Positions 36,382-47,400 of a stretch of DNA of 64,000 bases are shown piece by piece. Position numbers and translations under genes: made by a program. The notes under the pieces were generated by a model. That model made no database searches, was not told the origin of the DNA, and worked only from the letters and a program-made list of their open reading frames with translations. Position 1 is the first letter of the stretch, and every line of letters begins with the position of its first letter. Origin of the DNA: Bacteroidales bacterium (lineage in GTDB: Bacteria; Bacteroidota; Bacteroidia; Bacteroidales; Prolixibacteraceae); the NCBI GenBank assembly GCA_012719495.1, contig JAAYAG010000122.1, positions 25,481-89,480 on the forward strand, given 5' to 3'.

Positions 36382-39300
36382 ATGAAACGATTATTGAAAA
36401 TCACTTTTTGTGCCGTTTTTATCCTATTGCTGAGTTCGGTTGATGCATGGTCTCAAACGGCTCAAATTGTTCGGGGAAGGTTGTCTGATAAAAAAACAGG
36501 AGAGCCGGTAATTGGGGCAACTGTTGCCGAGGTTGATGGCGATAACCGTATTATTGGAGGAACAGCTTCCGATATTAACGGGGACTTTATCTACAAAGTG
36601 AAGAATACAGGGAATAAGTTGCAAATTAGCGTAATTGGCTACCGTTCGAAAGAGGTAGCGCCTTCTTTTTCAGGAGCCATGTCTATCGCTATGGAATCGT
36701 CTGATATCGAAATTGATGCAGTTACAATAACCGGTCAGCGTCAGGCTTCTTCTGGATTAACCAATGTTGAAGAACGAGATAAGGCTTCTTCTTCGGTAAA
36801 ACTTGAGCTCATTGAGATGCAGGAAGCTGGGGTAACTTCAGCCGCCGATGCCCTTCAAGGAAAAATTTCCGGGCTCGATATTATCAGTTCATCTGGTGAC
36901 CCTGGTTCTGGTTCTCAAATTGTAATTCGCGGGTTAAGTTCAATTGGGAACAACAAGCCGCTTATTGTTATCGACGGGGTGCCTCAAGACCGTGTTTCAT
37001 CTGATGTTGACCTTAGTTCGGCCGACGATGAAGATATCAGTAATATGCTGAATATTGCCTTGCAAGATATAAAATCAATCGAGGTACTTAAAGATGCCGG
37101 GGCTACTGCAATTTATGGATCAAAAGGAGCCGACGGGGTGTTGCTCATCGAAACCCGAAAGGGGAAAATGGGCGATGTCAGGTTTGAATATCAATATAAG
37201 CATTCGCTTAATGTACAACCTCCTGCTATTCCTATGCTGAATGGTGACGAATATATTATGCTCCAGCTTGAACAATTGCACAATGCCCGGGGTGTTTTCG
37301 ATTTGCCCCGCGAAATTGCATACGACCGAGATTTTGACGACTTCTATAATTATTCAGCAAATACCGATTGGCTGGGCGAGATTACCCAGAATGCAACCAC
37401 CATGGATCATTATTTTGCCCTTTCCGGTGGTGGTGACAAAACTCGTTACTCAGCATCATTTAGTTATCTAGATGAAGAAGGAACTACTATCAACAATAGG
37501 TTTAATCGTTTTTCGACCCGTATAAACCTTGATTATATCCTCTCGAAAAAATTGATGTACACTGTTTTATTCAGTTACACCAACAGTGGAACTGACAAAA
37601 ATTTCATTTTTAACGAAGGGCAAGGCGACAATGAAAAGAACATTCGTAAAATGGCCTATACAAAAGCGCCTAACATGAGTGTGATGGAACATGACAGGGA
37701 TGGAAACTTAACAGGGGAGTATTTTAACCCAATTAACAGTTATCAGGGAAATGGAAGCGATTACTTCAATCCTGTTGCCGTGGGGCGACTTAGCAAAAAC
37801 AATAAACGTGAGCATAGCCTCGAGACTACTTTCAAACTGAGGTACATGCTCAATGAATCTTTTATTTTCCGTCAGACAGTTTCGTTCCAGTATTCAGGTT
37901 CAAAGACAAATAAATTTCTACCATACAATGCAATGGGTATCGATTGGATAAACTGGCAGGTGAACAAGACAGAAGAATCAAACAATATTTGGTCGGCCAT
38001 TCGTACCGAATCGCAATTTGCATTTAATGCACCTTTTGAAGATACCAAAATACATGACCTTTCGGGAGCCATTAGCTGGTCAACAAACCAGTCGGGATCA
38101 GAATGGATGAACTTCCAAAGTAACCGTACCGCTTCGATCGACTTGCAAGATCCCGCCTCTGATGCCCAGATCAACTGGATTGGTTCCGGCTCAGGCGAAT
38201 CACGTGAAATGGGTCTATCGTTCAACCTAAATTATAAATTCCTCGACCGGTACATGGCTCAATTCAATGCCCGTGCCGACGCGAACTCTTCTTTCGGGAA
38301 AAACAACAGGTGGGGGCTTTTCGAGGGGATTTCTTTGGGGTGGCGCTTTTCCGACGAACCTTTTCTTGACGGTGCTGATTGGTTAGGTGAGAGTAAAGTG
38401 CGTGTAAGTTGGGGGACATCGGGTAGGCCACCAAGTGACCCTTATGCCCGCTTTGGCTTGTTTACCAGCTCTGGCGATTATGTTCGCAACTCGGCTATTA
38501 TTCCTAACAGCATTCAGCTCGACAACCTGAAATGGGAAAATGTGGAATCGTATAATGCAGGGTTCAATATTAACATGTTCAAAGACAGGCTTTATTTAGA
38601 GGGTGAATTCTATTCAAAGAAAACTACCGATATTTCGTTTGGATTTTATAGTATTCCTTATTCATCGGGCTTTACACAACTGCGCTTCTATAACGGGGGC
38701 GAAATGGCCAACAAAGGGTGGGAGTTAATGGTAACTTATAAGGCTATTAAAAAGAAAGACATGGACTTGAGTTTCAATTTCAACACTTCTCACAACGTAA
38801 ACTCATTCACAAAGTTACCCGATAACTTCAACAACGAAAAATCGACATCGATTGGTAACGGAGAATATCCTAGAAGGATTGTTGAGGGTGAACCGATCGG
38901 CTCGTTCTTTGGCTTTGAATACTTGGGGGTATATGCTAAAGATGAAGATGCTTATGCCAAAGATGCCGACGAAAAGCTTATTTATGATGCCCACGGAGAC
39001 CCGGTTCCAATGACTTATATGGGAACGTATACATTCAAAGGGGGCGATGCCATTTACCGTGACCGTAACCACGACGGAAAGATCGACTTGAACGACGTTA
39101 CTTATATTGGAGACTCGAACCCCGATTTTACTGGTGGTTTTGGGGCTTCATTCACCTATAAGAATTTCGATGTTTCGGTTAGTTTTTATTATCGTGTTGG
39201 CTTCGACATTATTAATGGTATAGCTATTAAAACCGAAGGGATGAACGACAAGAACAACCAGAGTAAGGCCGTGTTGCGCCGGTGGAGGGTTGAAGGGCAA

Positions 39301-39624
39301 AATGAACCCGACTTGCTTCCCCGGGCATACGAAAACCACCCGTGTAACAACTTAGGTTCAGACAGATACGTCGAACCTGGAGATTTTTTGAGGCTTAATA
39401 ACTTGAAAATTGGATACAAGGTTCCAAAAAACATTTGTAAAACGTTGCATGTCGACCGTATGAACCTTGCCTTTAGCGGACGTAAATTCCTAACCTTTAC
39501 CAAATACTCGGGACAAGATCCCGAAATTGGACAGGATGCCAGTGACCCATTCTGGATCGGTGTAGACGAAGCTCGCACCCCTCCTTCAATCATGTCGACA
39601 CTTAGCGTTTCGATATTCTTCTAA
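36382..39624 (+). CDS. SusC/RagA-type TonB-linked outer-membrane channel (first copy)
   Basis: 1080 residues from the ATG at 36382, the start that yields a normal signal peptide (MKRLLKITFCAVFILLLSSV, cleaved near AWSQ). The frame is open another 50 codons upstream to 36232, which would almost close the gap to the first fasciclin gene. Order: carboxypeptidase-like domain (IVRGRLSDKKTGEPVIGATV), plug (LQGKISGLDIISSSGDPGSG, then IVIRGLSSIGNNKPLIVIDG and ATAIYGSKGADGVLLIETRK), then the beta barrel ending in IFF. It would import a large ligand with the SusD-like partner encoded 31 bases downstream, powered by TonB. Ligand unknown. Confidence 0.93.
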   Translation: MKRLLKITFCAVFILLLSSVDAWSQTAQIVRGRLSDKKTGEPVIGATVAEVDGDNRIIGGTASDINGDFIYKVKNTGNKLQISVIGYRSKEVAPSFSGAMSIAMESSDIEIDAVTITGQRQASSGLTNVEERDKASSSVKLELIEMQEAGVTSAADALQGKISGLDIISSSGDPGSGSQIVIRGLSSIGNNKPLIVIDGVPQDRVSSDVDLSSADDEDISNMLNIALQDIKSIEVLKDAGATAIYGSKGADGVLLIETRKGKMGDVRFEYQYKHSLNVQPPAIPMLNGDEYIMLQLEQLHNARGVFDLPREIAYDRDFDDFYNYSANTDWLGEITQNATTMDHYFALSGGGDKTRYSASFSYLDEEGTTINNRFNRFSTRINLDYILSKKLMYTVLFSYTNSGTDKNFIFNEGQGDNEKNIRKMAYTKAPNMSVMEHDRDGNLTGEYFNPINSYQGNGSDYFNPVAVGRLSKNNKREHSLETTFKLRYMLNESFIFRQTVSFQYSGSKTNKFLPYNAMGIDWINWQVNKTEESNNIWSAIRTESQFAFNAPFEDTKIHDLSGAISWSTNQSGSEWMNFQSNRTASIDLQDPASDAQINWIGSGSGESREMGLSFNLNYKFLDRYMAQFNARADANSSFGKNNRWGLFEGISLGWRFSDEPFLDGADWLGESKVRVSWGTSGRPPSDPYARFGLFTSSGDYVRNSAIIPNSIQLDNLKWENVESYNAGFNINMFKDRLYLEGEFYSKKTTDISFGFYSIPYSSGFTQLRFYNGGEMANKGWELMVTYKAIKKKDMDLSFNFNTSHNVNSFTKLPDNFNNEKSTSIGNGEYPRRIVEGEPIGSFFGFEYLGVYAKDEDAYAKDADEKLIYDAHGDPVPMTYMGTYTFKGGDAIYRDRNHDGKIDLNDVTYIGDSNPDFTGGFGASFTYKNFDVSVSFYYRVGFDIINGIAIKTEGMNDKNNQSKAVLRRWRVEGQNEPDLLPRAYENHPCNNLGSDRYVEPGDFLRLNNLKIGYKVPKNICKTLHVDRMNLAFSGRKFLTFTKYSGQDPEIGQDASDPFWIGVDEARTPPSIMSTLSVSIFF

Positions 39625-39655
39625 TGAATAATGATGCAGAAAATATAGTACTCAG

Positions 39656-41128
39656 ATGAAGTCGAAAATAAAATACATAGTATTAGGAATAGTGATGGCG
39701 AGTCTTTGTTCATGTAGCGATTGGCTCGAGCTATTGCCACCTAGCGGACTTACCCGCGAAGAATTCTGGAAATCGAAAGAAGATGTTGAAGCCGTACTGA
39801 TGGGTGGCTACCGTTCATTTGCCTCGCTCGACAACCTGATGTTCCTTCACGGAGAAGCACGTGCCGACCTGATTACCGATGATGTGAATACCGATGAAGC
39901 CGTTCGGAAAATGATGAATGGAAATATTTATTCCGACAACTGGTTAAGCAATTGGGAGAATTTTTATAAAGTAATCAATTACTGTAACGAGGTAATAAAC
40001 AATGCACCCGATGTTCAGAAAATCGACAAAACCTTTACCGATTATCAATTGAAAGGCCTTACTTCTGAAGCTTATTTCTTGAGAGGGCTTGCCTATTTCT
40101 ATCTTGTCCGGATTTTCGGGGATGTTCCTTATGTTACCACTGCAAGTGAAACTGATGATACCGATTTCTACCCGGAAAAGATAAGTGGGGATTCCATTCT
40201 GAATTATGTAACCGCCGACTTGATGACCGCCAAAGGGTTTCTTTCCGATGACTATTTGATGGTAATGGAATTAAAAGGTAGGGCATCGAAAGAAGCTTGT
40301 GAAGCGTTATTGGCCGACATTGCCCTTTGGCAGTTCCGGTACCAGGATGTAATAACCCATACCGATGCCATTATTGCTGCAAAGAAGCATGAATTGTTGC
40401 CTGCCTCAAGGTGGTTCGAAAACTATTACCCAGGTAATTCAGAAGAAAGCATATTCGAGTTTCAATTCGATGACAATGACCCCAACCAGCGCAATAACAT
40501 GTATGGGATGACCAATACTAACGCAAACAATATTGATCCAAGCAAAAAAGCAATCGAAATGTTTGGCCGGTTATACTCGGATGAACCTTTTAGGGGAGAT
40601 GATGAGCACACAATAAGTAAAAATAGCGAAGACAATTATACAATTTGGAAGTATGTGGGCATGGCTCCCGATGGCAAGACTACCCGCGCAAGCGTAATAC
40701 AAAATAGTGCCAACTGGATTGTTTACCGATATGCCGAAGTATTGCTGATGAAAGCCGAAGCACTTTCTCAATTGCAACGTTTTACCGAAGCTGCTGAATT
40801 GTTAAATGACATCCGTGACAGAGCCGGAGTGCCAAAACTTGCGTTACCCAGTTCTGCTGTAGCATACGAAGATGCTATTCTTGAGGAAAGGGCTCTCGAG
40901 TTTGCATTTGAAGGGAAAAGATGGTTCGACCTTGTTCGTATGGGCCGGCGAAACGACTTTGCCCGAAAAGATAAACTTGTTGAAATTATTATTTCGAATG
41001 TGCCATCGACACAAAAACGAATTTTGGGATCGAAGCTCACAAATCCGCAAGGATGGTATATGCCAATTTATAAATACGAATTGGAAAGAAATTTGAACTT
41101 AGTGCAAAACTCATATTATAAAGAGTAA
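39656..41128 (+). CDS. SusD/RagB-type surface lipoprotein (first copy)
   Basis: 490 residues. Lipoprotein signal MKSKIKYIVLGIVMASLCSC (lipidated C20, possibly C18) followed by SDWLE, acidic at +2 and +4. Family motifs: the N-terminal PPSGLTREEFWKSKEDVEA, the TPR-type helices with RGLAYFYLVRIFGDVPYV, and the C-terminal ILEERALEFAFEGKRWFDLVRMGR. SusD proteins form the lid over the SusC pore and bind the ligand. Pairs with the SusC gene 31 bases upstream. Confidence 0.94.
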   Translation: MKSKIKYIVLGIVMASLCSCSDWLELLPPSGLTREEFWKSKEDVEAVLMGGYRSFASLDNLMFLHGEARADLITDDVNTDEAVRKMMNGNIYSDNWLSNWENFYKVINYCNEVINNAPDVQKIDKTFTDYQLKGLTSEAYFLRGLAYFYLVRIFGDVPYVTTASETDDTDFYPEKISGDSILNYVTADLMTAKGFLSDDYLMVMELKGRASKEACEALLADIALWQFRYQDVITHTDAIIAAKKHELLPASRWFENYYPGNSEESIFEFQFDDNDPNQRNNMYGMTNTNANNIDPSKKAIEMFGRLYSDEPFRGDDEHTISKNSEDNYTIWKYVGMAPDGKTTRASVIQNSANWIVYRYAEVLLMKAEALSQLQRFTEAAELLNDIRDRAGVPKLALPSSAVAYEDAILEERALEFAFEGKRWFDLVRMGRRNDFARKDKLVEIIISNVPSTQKRILGSKLTNPQGWYMPIYKYELERNLNLVQNSYYKE

Positions 41129-41132
41129 GACG

Positions 41133-42716
41133 ATGAGGAAGTTACTATTTTTTATTGCTGTGATTAGCGGGGTCTTGTTTTTTCAGGCCTGCGACAAAAG
41201 CGAGGTGCCAGATGCCGGGTTTAAAGATATGGAACGGCTATCGATATACGACTATATTGTTGAAAATGATTCCTTGTTTTCAAAGTATCAGCAGATGCTG
41301 GTTGCTGCGGGGCTCGATAAAACTATGAGTGCTTATAATCCGAATGGAGACGGGTATACTATGTTTTTACCCACCAACGCTGCCATCGACGAGTTCGTTG
41401 CCACAAGCGACCGTTATTCTTCATTCGATGATATGCTGAAAGACAAAGATTTTCTTGGATCTTTGGTTCGCTATAGTGTGGTTGAAGCAGCCATTTTGAC
41501 TAACGACTTCCCATTTGGGGCACTGCCTGAATTTAACCTTTCTGGGCAATACCTGATGATTGGTTTCGATGGAGGAATTTATAGCGTGAACAACGAAGCC
41601 CCGGTTTCTGACGAACTGAAGAACATTGAGGTTTCAAACGGATACATTCATGTTATTGATAAAGTGCTTACCCCTCTTGTTTATACAACTGCTGAATGGC
41701 TGGAAGGAAGTAGCCAATTTTCAATATTCAACCAAGCGGTAAAAGCAACTGGATATGGTAATGTGTTGAATCGAATAATTGAAGGCGACACTGTTACGGT
41801 TTCATCGCTTACCCTTCTGGTTGAACCCGATTCAATTTACAATCGGTTTGGAATCTTTAGCTTTGAAGATTTGGCGAAAAAGATTAGTCCCGACAACAAC
41901 GAATATACCAGTCCGCTAAATAGCCTTAATAGCTTTGTTGGTTACCATATTTTAGAGGGAAGTTTATTCCTTTCAAATTTCGAGGAAACATCGTCAAATT
42001 ACAACAGCTTGGGAACTATGCCTGTTAATATTAATGGCAATGGGCTCGATATCGTGATAAACAAAGGAAAAGTTGTATTCGACACCCTCGTTTCGACAGA
42101 GCAAGACACAACACTGGTTGATTACATTACTTTTTTCTATGACAACAGTAACTTTCTGACACAGACAGGTGTTGTACATTTTATAAATCAGTTGATGACA
42201 CCTCAAACTGCACGAGCAGCTGAGCAATGGTTTGAATTTTTTGAAGAACCTGTATTTAATCAATATAGAGCCGAGGGAGGTTCGTTCCTCATTGAAGATA
42301 ATTCTTTGCTCACCACTGTGAATTGGACAGGAGGCAACGATCAGTTGTTGTTCGTTAAATCGGAAGATGAAGAAGAGCAGGCATGGAATGACGACTTTAT
42401 TCACATGGAAGGTGATTTCTCTGTGAGTTATACTTTGCCCCGGATCGTTCAGGGAAGCTATTGGCTATACATTCGGGCTAATGCCTTTAATGTTGACAAT
42501 GCTCTGATTGAAGTATTTTTTGATGGCGTGAAAGTAGGTGGTCTTATCGACCTTACCAGTGGTGGGAACGCTCAATATCCTTATGTCGAGTTCGAATTGG
42601 GTGAAGTTACCCTGCTCGATTACAAACCGCATGTTATTACGGTTACCTCGCTAATTCCCGGATATTTCGATTGGGATTACGTTTATTTCAGACCAACTTA
42701 TCTTGAAAAGAAATGA
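41133..42716 (+). CDS. Surface lipoprotein: two FAS1 domains plus a beta-sandwich-like C-terminal domain
   Basis: 527 residues. Lipidated C20 (LFFQACDKSEVPD, acidic at +1 and +4). FAS1 module 1 spans about 30-185 (YTMFLPTNAAIDEFV ... NGYIHVIDKVLTPL), module 2 about 190-360 (SLNSFVGYHILEG ... GVVHFINQLMTP). Residues about 380-527 form a different domain with alternating strands (SYWLYIRANAF, VFFDGVKVGG, HVITVTSL, DWDYVYFRPT) that looks like a carbohydrate-binding-module-type jelly roll. It takes the place of SusE/SusF in the operon. Starts four bases after the SusD stop; its stop overlaps the next gene by four bases (ATGA). Confidence 0.82.
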   Translation: MRKLLFFIAVISGVLFFQACDKSEVPDAGFKDMERLSIYDYIVENDSLFSKYQQMLVAAGLDKTMSAYNPNGDGYTMFLPTNAAIDEFVATSDRYSSFDDMLKDKDFLGSLVRYSVVEAAILTNDFPFGALPEFNLSGQYLMIGFDGGIYSVNNEAPVSDELKNIEVSNGYIHVIDKVLTPLVYTTAEWLEGSSQFSIFNQAVKATGYGNVLNRIIEGDTVTVSSLTLLVEPDSIYNRFGIFSFEDLAKKISPDNNEYTSPLNSLNSFVGYHILEGSLFLSNFEETSSNYNSLGTMPVNINGNGLDIVINKGKVVFDTLVSTEQDTTLVDYITFFYDNSNFLTQTGVVHFINQLMTPQTARAAEQWFEFFEEPVFNQYRAEGGSFLIEDNSLLTTVNWTGGNDQLLFVKSEDEEEQAWNDDFIHMEGDFSVSYTLPRIVQGSYWLYIRANAFNVDNALIEVFFDGVKVGGLIDLTSGGNAQYPYVEFELGEVTLLDYKPHVITVTSLIPGYFDWDYVYFRPTYLEKK

Positions 42717-44260
42717 AGAAGCAGTTAGTTTATATCATGTTATTTTGTGCTGTAACGTTGTTTACTGCCTGTGAAAATACAAATTGGGACGAACATTATA
42801 ACAACGTGCCCGAAACTGTCGATATGAATGTTTGGGATGCTATGCAGCAAAATAGCGATATTTCTCAGTTTGTTCAGTTGGTTAAAGAACATAAGCTTGA
42901 TACCTTGTTCAACTATACCGATGTGTACACGCTTTTTGCTCCAACAAATGCCCAGATGTCGGCCTTCCTTGCTTCCGATACCATTGGAAAGACTGGGTTG
43001 GCATATCATTTTTTGAAATATTATATTAATCCTGAGAATATTACCGGAAAGCGCAAGGTGCAGTCTCTTTTCCTTAAGTTTGCTCAGTTTGAAAATACTG
43101 GCGACAGTTATCTCTACGATAATTTTCCGGTTACATTTTCAAGCCCGCTATACAAAAACGGACGATACTTTGTTATTGAAGGCGTTGCAAAACCAAAGCC
43201 AAGCCTTTATGAATATATTTCAGCCAATAATTTGGCCTTGAAAAAATTCATCGATGATCAAGACTCTATCGCTTTAGATAAAGAACTCAGTAAGCCAATT
43301 GGATACAATAGTGAAGGAAAAACTATTTACGATTCAGTAATCACGGTTATCAACCTCTTCGAGGAAGAATACTACGCTGTTTCGGAGGAGTACAGGGTGA
43401 AAACGGCCACGTTGGTTTTTCCTAATCAGGAACGTTATAACGAAGGTCTTACCGGGATGGCTCTTAAACTTGGTGGCGATTATAATTCATATGAAGACAT
43501 ACCTGAAGACTGGCAGCAGGAAGTATTAATTCCATATCTTATCAACAACGGTATTTTCAGAAATATGCTTGAACCCAAAGATTTTCTTTCTGATACCATG
43601 TTGAATATTATTGGCGATACTGCTACAATATTGTATAATCCTGTCGATTTGACTGTTTGCAGTAATGGTTATGCTTATAATTACGACAAATTTGAAGTCG
43701 CCGATACGCTTTTCATGTCATCGGCACGTACTGAAGGGGAAAGTCTTTTGAATACAAAAGGCGCCGATATTTTCGAATGGAGTGACAGTGTTACAGTGAG
43801 TGATATTAAGATCCAGCCCGATGCCGACTTTGTAAAAGGATCATCAAATGATTCTATTCTTAAAGTCCAATTACCTACTGGATCGAAAGACGAATACTGG
43901 ATCGATTTTAAATCGAATCCGTTGTTCCCAAGGCGTTATTTAATGCTTTTCAGAACACACATGGACTTTGGCGGCATTTTCGAGATATATGTTAACGATG
44001 TGCTGGTAAAAACTTTTGATTGGGCCGATTTTGCAAAAAACAGAGGTATTATTCCTAGTGTTGTCCCAGGGGTTAGGCACATTGCAGTAGGGCGGTATTG
44101 TAAATTCGACTGTTGGGTAGATAACATTACCCAATATGGTAAAGCCCAAATACGGATAGTATACAAAGGTCCTAGCACAATGAGATACAATGGGCTGATG
44201 CTGGATTACATTGAGTTCGTGCCAGAAAATAGAGTAGGGTCAATTACAAAGAATCCTTGA
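42713..44260 (+). CDS. Surface lipoprotein: FAS1 domains plus a beta-sandwich-like C-terminal domain
   Basis: 515 residues. Lipidated C20 (LFTACENTNWDE, acidic +1). FAS1 module 1 at about 30-155 (YTLFAPTNAQMSAFL), a divergent second module at about 160-330, then a C-terminal domain (about 380-510: RYLMLFRTHMDF, IYVNDVLVKTFDW, QIRIVYKGP, LMLDYIEFVPEN) with the same strand pattern as the preceding lipoprotein. The two genes probably arose by duplication and divergence. ATGA overlap with the previous gene indicates translational coupling. Ligand unknown. Confidence 0.8.
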   Translation: MKKQLVYIMLFCAVTLFTACENTNWDEHYNNVPETVDMNVWDAMQQNSDISQFVQLVKEHKLDTLFNYTDVYTLFAPTNAQMSAFLASDTIGKTGLAYHFLKYYINPENITGKRKVQSLFLKFAQFENTGDSYLYDNFPVTFSSPLYKNGRYFVIEGVAKPKPSLYEYISANNLALKKFIDDQDSIALDKELSKPIGYNSEGKTIYDSVITVINLFEEEYYAVSEEYRVKTATLVFPNQERYNEGLTGMALKLGGDYNSYEDIPEDWQQEVLIPYLINNGIFRNMLEPKDFLSDTMLNIIGDTATILYNPVDLTVCSNGYAYNYDKFEVADTLFMSSARTEGESLLNTKGADIFEWSDSVTVSDIKIQPDADFVKGSSNDSILKVQLPTGSKDEYWIDFKSNPLFPRRYLMLFRTHMDFGGIFEIYVNDVLVKTFDWADFAKNRGIIPSVVPGVRHIAVGRYCKFDCWVDNITQYGKAQIRIVYKGPSTMRYNGLMLDYIEFVPENRVGSITKNP

Positions 44261-44400
44261 TGTTTTCATTTTTCAGAGGATGAGTCAGGTCTTTAAAATG
44301 AATGTTAATGGCGAAGAAAAATAAAAATACAATCTTACCCTGTTGTTATGGAGCAGAAAAAAACCTGTTCACAACAAGAGATTGCAAGACGATAAACGAT

Positions 44401-47400
44401 ATGAACAACTTTAAGACAAGTTCAGCGATGGATATTAATCCTACATTTCGAATACTAACCCGTACCCTGTTGGTAATAACTATGTTTATAATTGTGTCCC
44501 AATTGTTGCATGCACAGGAAACAAAAACGGTGAATGGCATTGTTATTTCGCCCGAGAGCAAACCGGTACCGAACGTTTCGGTTAGTGTTGAAGGCTCGCG
44601 CGATATGCCTGCTTTTACCGATGGAGAAGGTAAATTTTCGATTAACCTTGGAGAGAATGGTGCTTGGATTAATGTTGCTCCGGCTGCCGACTACAAGAAA
44701 AAACGTGTTTTTGTAGGTAAACGCAATGAGCTGAAAATAATGTTGACTCCTATTGATATTGCAGGGAGCGACGACGAAATCATTTTACTGAACCAACCTG
44801 TCGCAGTGAAAAATGTTGTATCGTCATTTTCAAGCGTCAATACAGAAAATATACACCATACTGCGGTCACTTCCATCGATAACTATATGCAAGGCCGTGT
44901 GGCGGGTATGCATGTGTTGAATCAATCTGGAGCTCCTGGCAGTGGTGCTGTAACACAACTCCGGGGCGTAAATTCGATTAATGCTACAAACCAGCCTCTT
45001 TATGTAGTCGATGGGGCTATTATGGAGCCTACCGGTCTATTTGGTACTATAGTCAATGGCTATAATTATAACCCGCTTTTGTCCATCAACCCGCTCGATA
45101 TTTCGAATACCAATGTTATGAAAGACCCGGTATACCAAGCCGCATATGGCTCTAAAGCATCGAATGGTTTGGTGATGATTCAAACTCTCGATCCCAGTGC
45201 TACCGAAACATCTTTCGATATAGACCTTCGCCGGGGACTTACTTTGAAACCAGAACAGTACATTCCGCAACTCGATGCAAACCAATACAAGACTCTTGCC
45301 AATGAAATTCTGTTTTCGTCGGGAGCCGTTGAAGAAGATATAATTGAGAAGTACCCAAACCTTTTTCTCGAACCAGAAGATTTGCGGTTTATCGACTATC
45401 AGCATAATACCAATTGGCAAAAACATGTATTCGAAAACTCATCGTTCACCAATTTCAATGTTAAAGTTAAAGGAGGCGACGAGATTGCCCGTTACGGGTT
45501 ATCTTTCGGGTACTATAACTCCTCAGGTATCCTTAAAAACACCAGCTACGACGGCTATAATATCCGTTTTGTGAGTTTGGTAAACATTTTCACATGGCTT
45601 CGTATGAATGCTGCGGTGTCGTTCAATACCTCTAACATGGTGCTGAAAGAATCGGCACTTGTTGAAGAAACAAGCCCAATTTTGTCGGCCCTTTCTAAGT
45701 CGCCTTTGCTGAACCCTTATCAGTACGACGCTGAAGGGGTTGAAACTCGGTTATTAAGTGAAGTTGACGAGTTTGGTGTTAGTAACCCATTGGCAACCAT
45801 CAATAATTTCGATGCATCGAGCAGTAACTATCATATTACCACTTCACTTGGTTTTGAAGCCGATCTGGGTGAAAATCTATTCTTGCGCACCAATGTGGGG
45901 ATTTTATATAATTCACTGAAAGAGAGAATGTTCATGCCAAATAAGGGGATGGAGTCTTATTACGACGATGAAGCCTATAATGTGGCTAAAGCTTCGGCTA
46001 ATGTGTACACTGGTTTTTCGAACAACACGATGCTTGTTTACAATAAAAAAATTGATTCTGACCATGCCATCAATTCTACAACTGGATTGAATATTATGAC
46101 CAATCAGTTTCAGTACGACTTTGGGGTAGCAAAAAATGCCCACGAAAATGATGAGTACCGAATGCTGTCCGATGGCCGCGACAACCTTCGCGAAGTTGGG
46201 GGGTCGACTCATAATTGGAACTGGATGTCGATTTACGAAAAAATATCGTATGTCTATCAAGACAAATACTTGTTTACAGGTACAGTTTCACTCGACGGTT
46301 CTTCAAGAGTTGGTCGTGATGCTGATAAAACGTTGAACCTGTTTGGCCAACCTTTTGGGATTTTCTACTCAGCAGGTTTGGGATGGAGGGTGTCGAATGA
46401 AGGCTTCCTCGACGATATAAGCTGGCTCGATGAATTAAAAATCAGAGCTTCTATTGGTCGTACAGGAAACGACGATATTGGCGAAACCAACGCAACTAAT
46501 TTCTATCAGTCGTTACGGTATCGTGAATCAACGGGTATTGTACCTTCAACTTTTCCCAACTATAAACTTACTTATGAGTTTAATACACAATACAATGTTG
46601 GAGCAGATGTCGCTCTGTGGGGAAATAGGGTGAAGGCAACTTTTGACTTTTTTAAAACAAACATCAGCGACATGTTGGTGTATATGCCTCTCGACGTATA
46701 CCTCGGGTACAATTTCAGACCAGAAAATGCAGGAGCCATGGAAAACACTGGTTGGGATGCCACCCTTTTCATCCGTTTGGTAAATGCTCGTAGTTTTAAG
46801 TGGGATATTGAAACCACCTTGTCGCATGTTCAAAATTCAGTAACCAAAATGCCTCACGATAAATTTGTCACCTCATTCAATAACTATGAGTTGGTAAATA
46901 TGGTTGGTGAGCAGGTAAACAGCTTCTTTGGTTATCGTTTCAATGGGGTATATGCTACAAGTGCCGATGCTGCTGCAGCGGGTTTGGTTAACGAAAGATT
47001 TAAACCTTACGGAGCGGGTGATGCGATCTTTGAAGATATTTCAGGTCCTGATGGCAAACCTGACGGTCAAATCAACAGCTACGACAAAACTACAATTGGT
47101 TCACCACTTCCTGAATACATTGGTGGTATTGTAAACACTTTCCGTTACAAAAATTGGACATTAAGCGCTTATGTTAATTTTGTAACTGGCAATGAAGTGT
47201 ATAACTACTTGCGTTTTAAAAACGAAGCCATGGTTGATTTCTCAAACCAAAGCAAAAATGTGCTGAATCGTTGGCAATATGAAAAGCAGTCAACCGATGT
47301 GCCTCGTGCCTTATGGAATGACCCAATCGGGAATAGTTCATTTTCAACCCGTTGGATTGAAGATGGCTCATTTTTGCGCCTGAAAAATGTTTCACTCAGT

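Noticed and set aside
36219..36404. Small minus-strand frame across the start of the first SusC gene.
   Set aside because: No signal, no promoter and full overlap with the SusC leader.
38872..39593. Antisense open frames of 85-134 codons over the first SusC gene.
   Set aside because: Shadow frames of a conserved coding region without signal peptide or domain.
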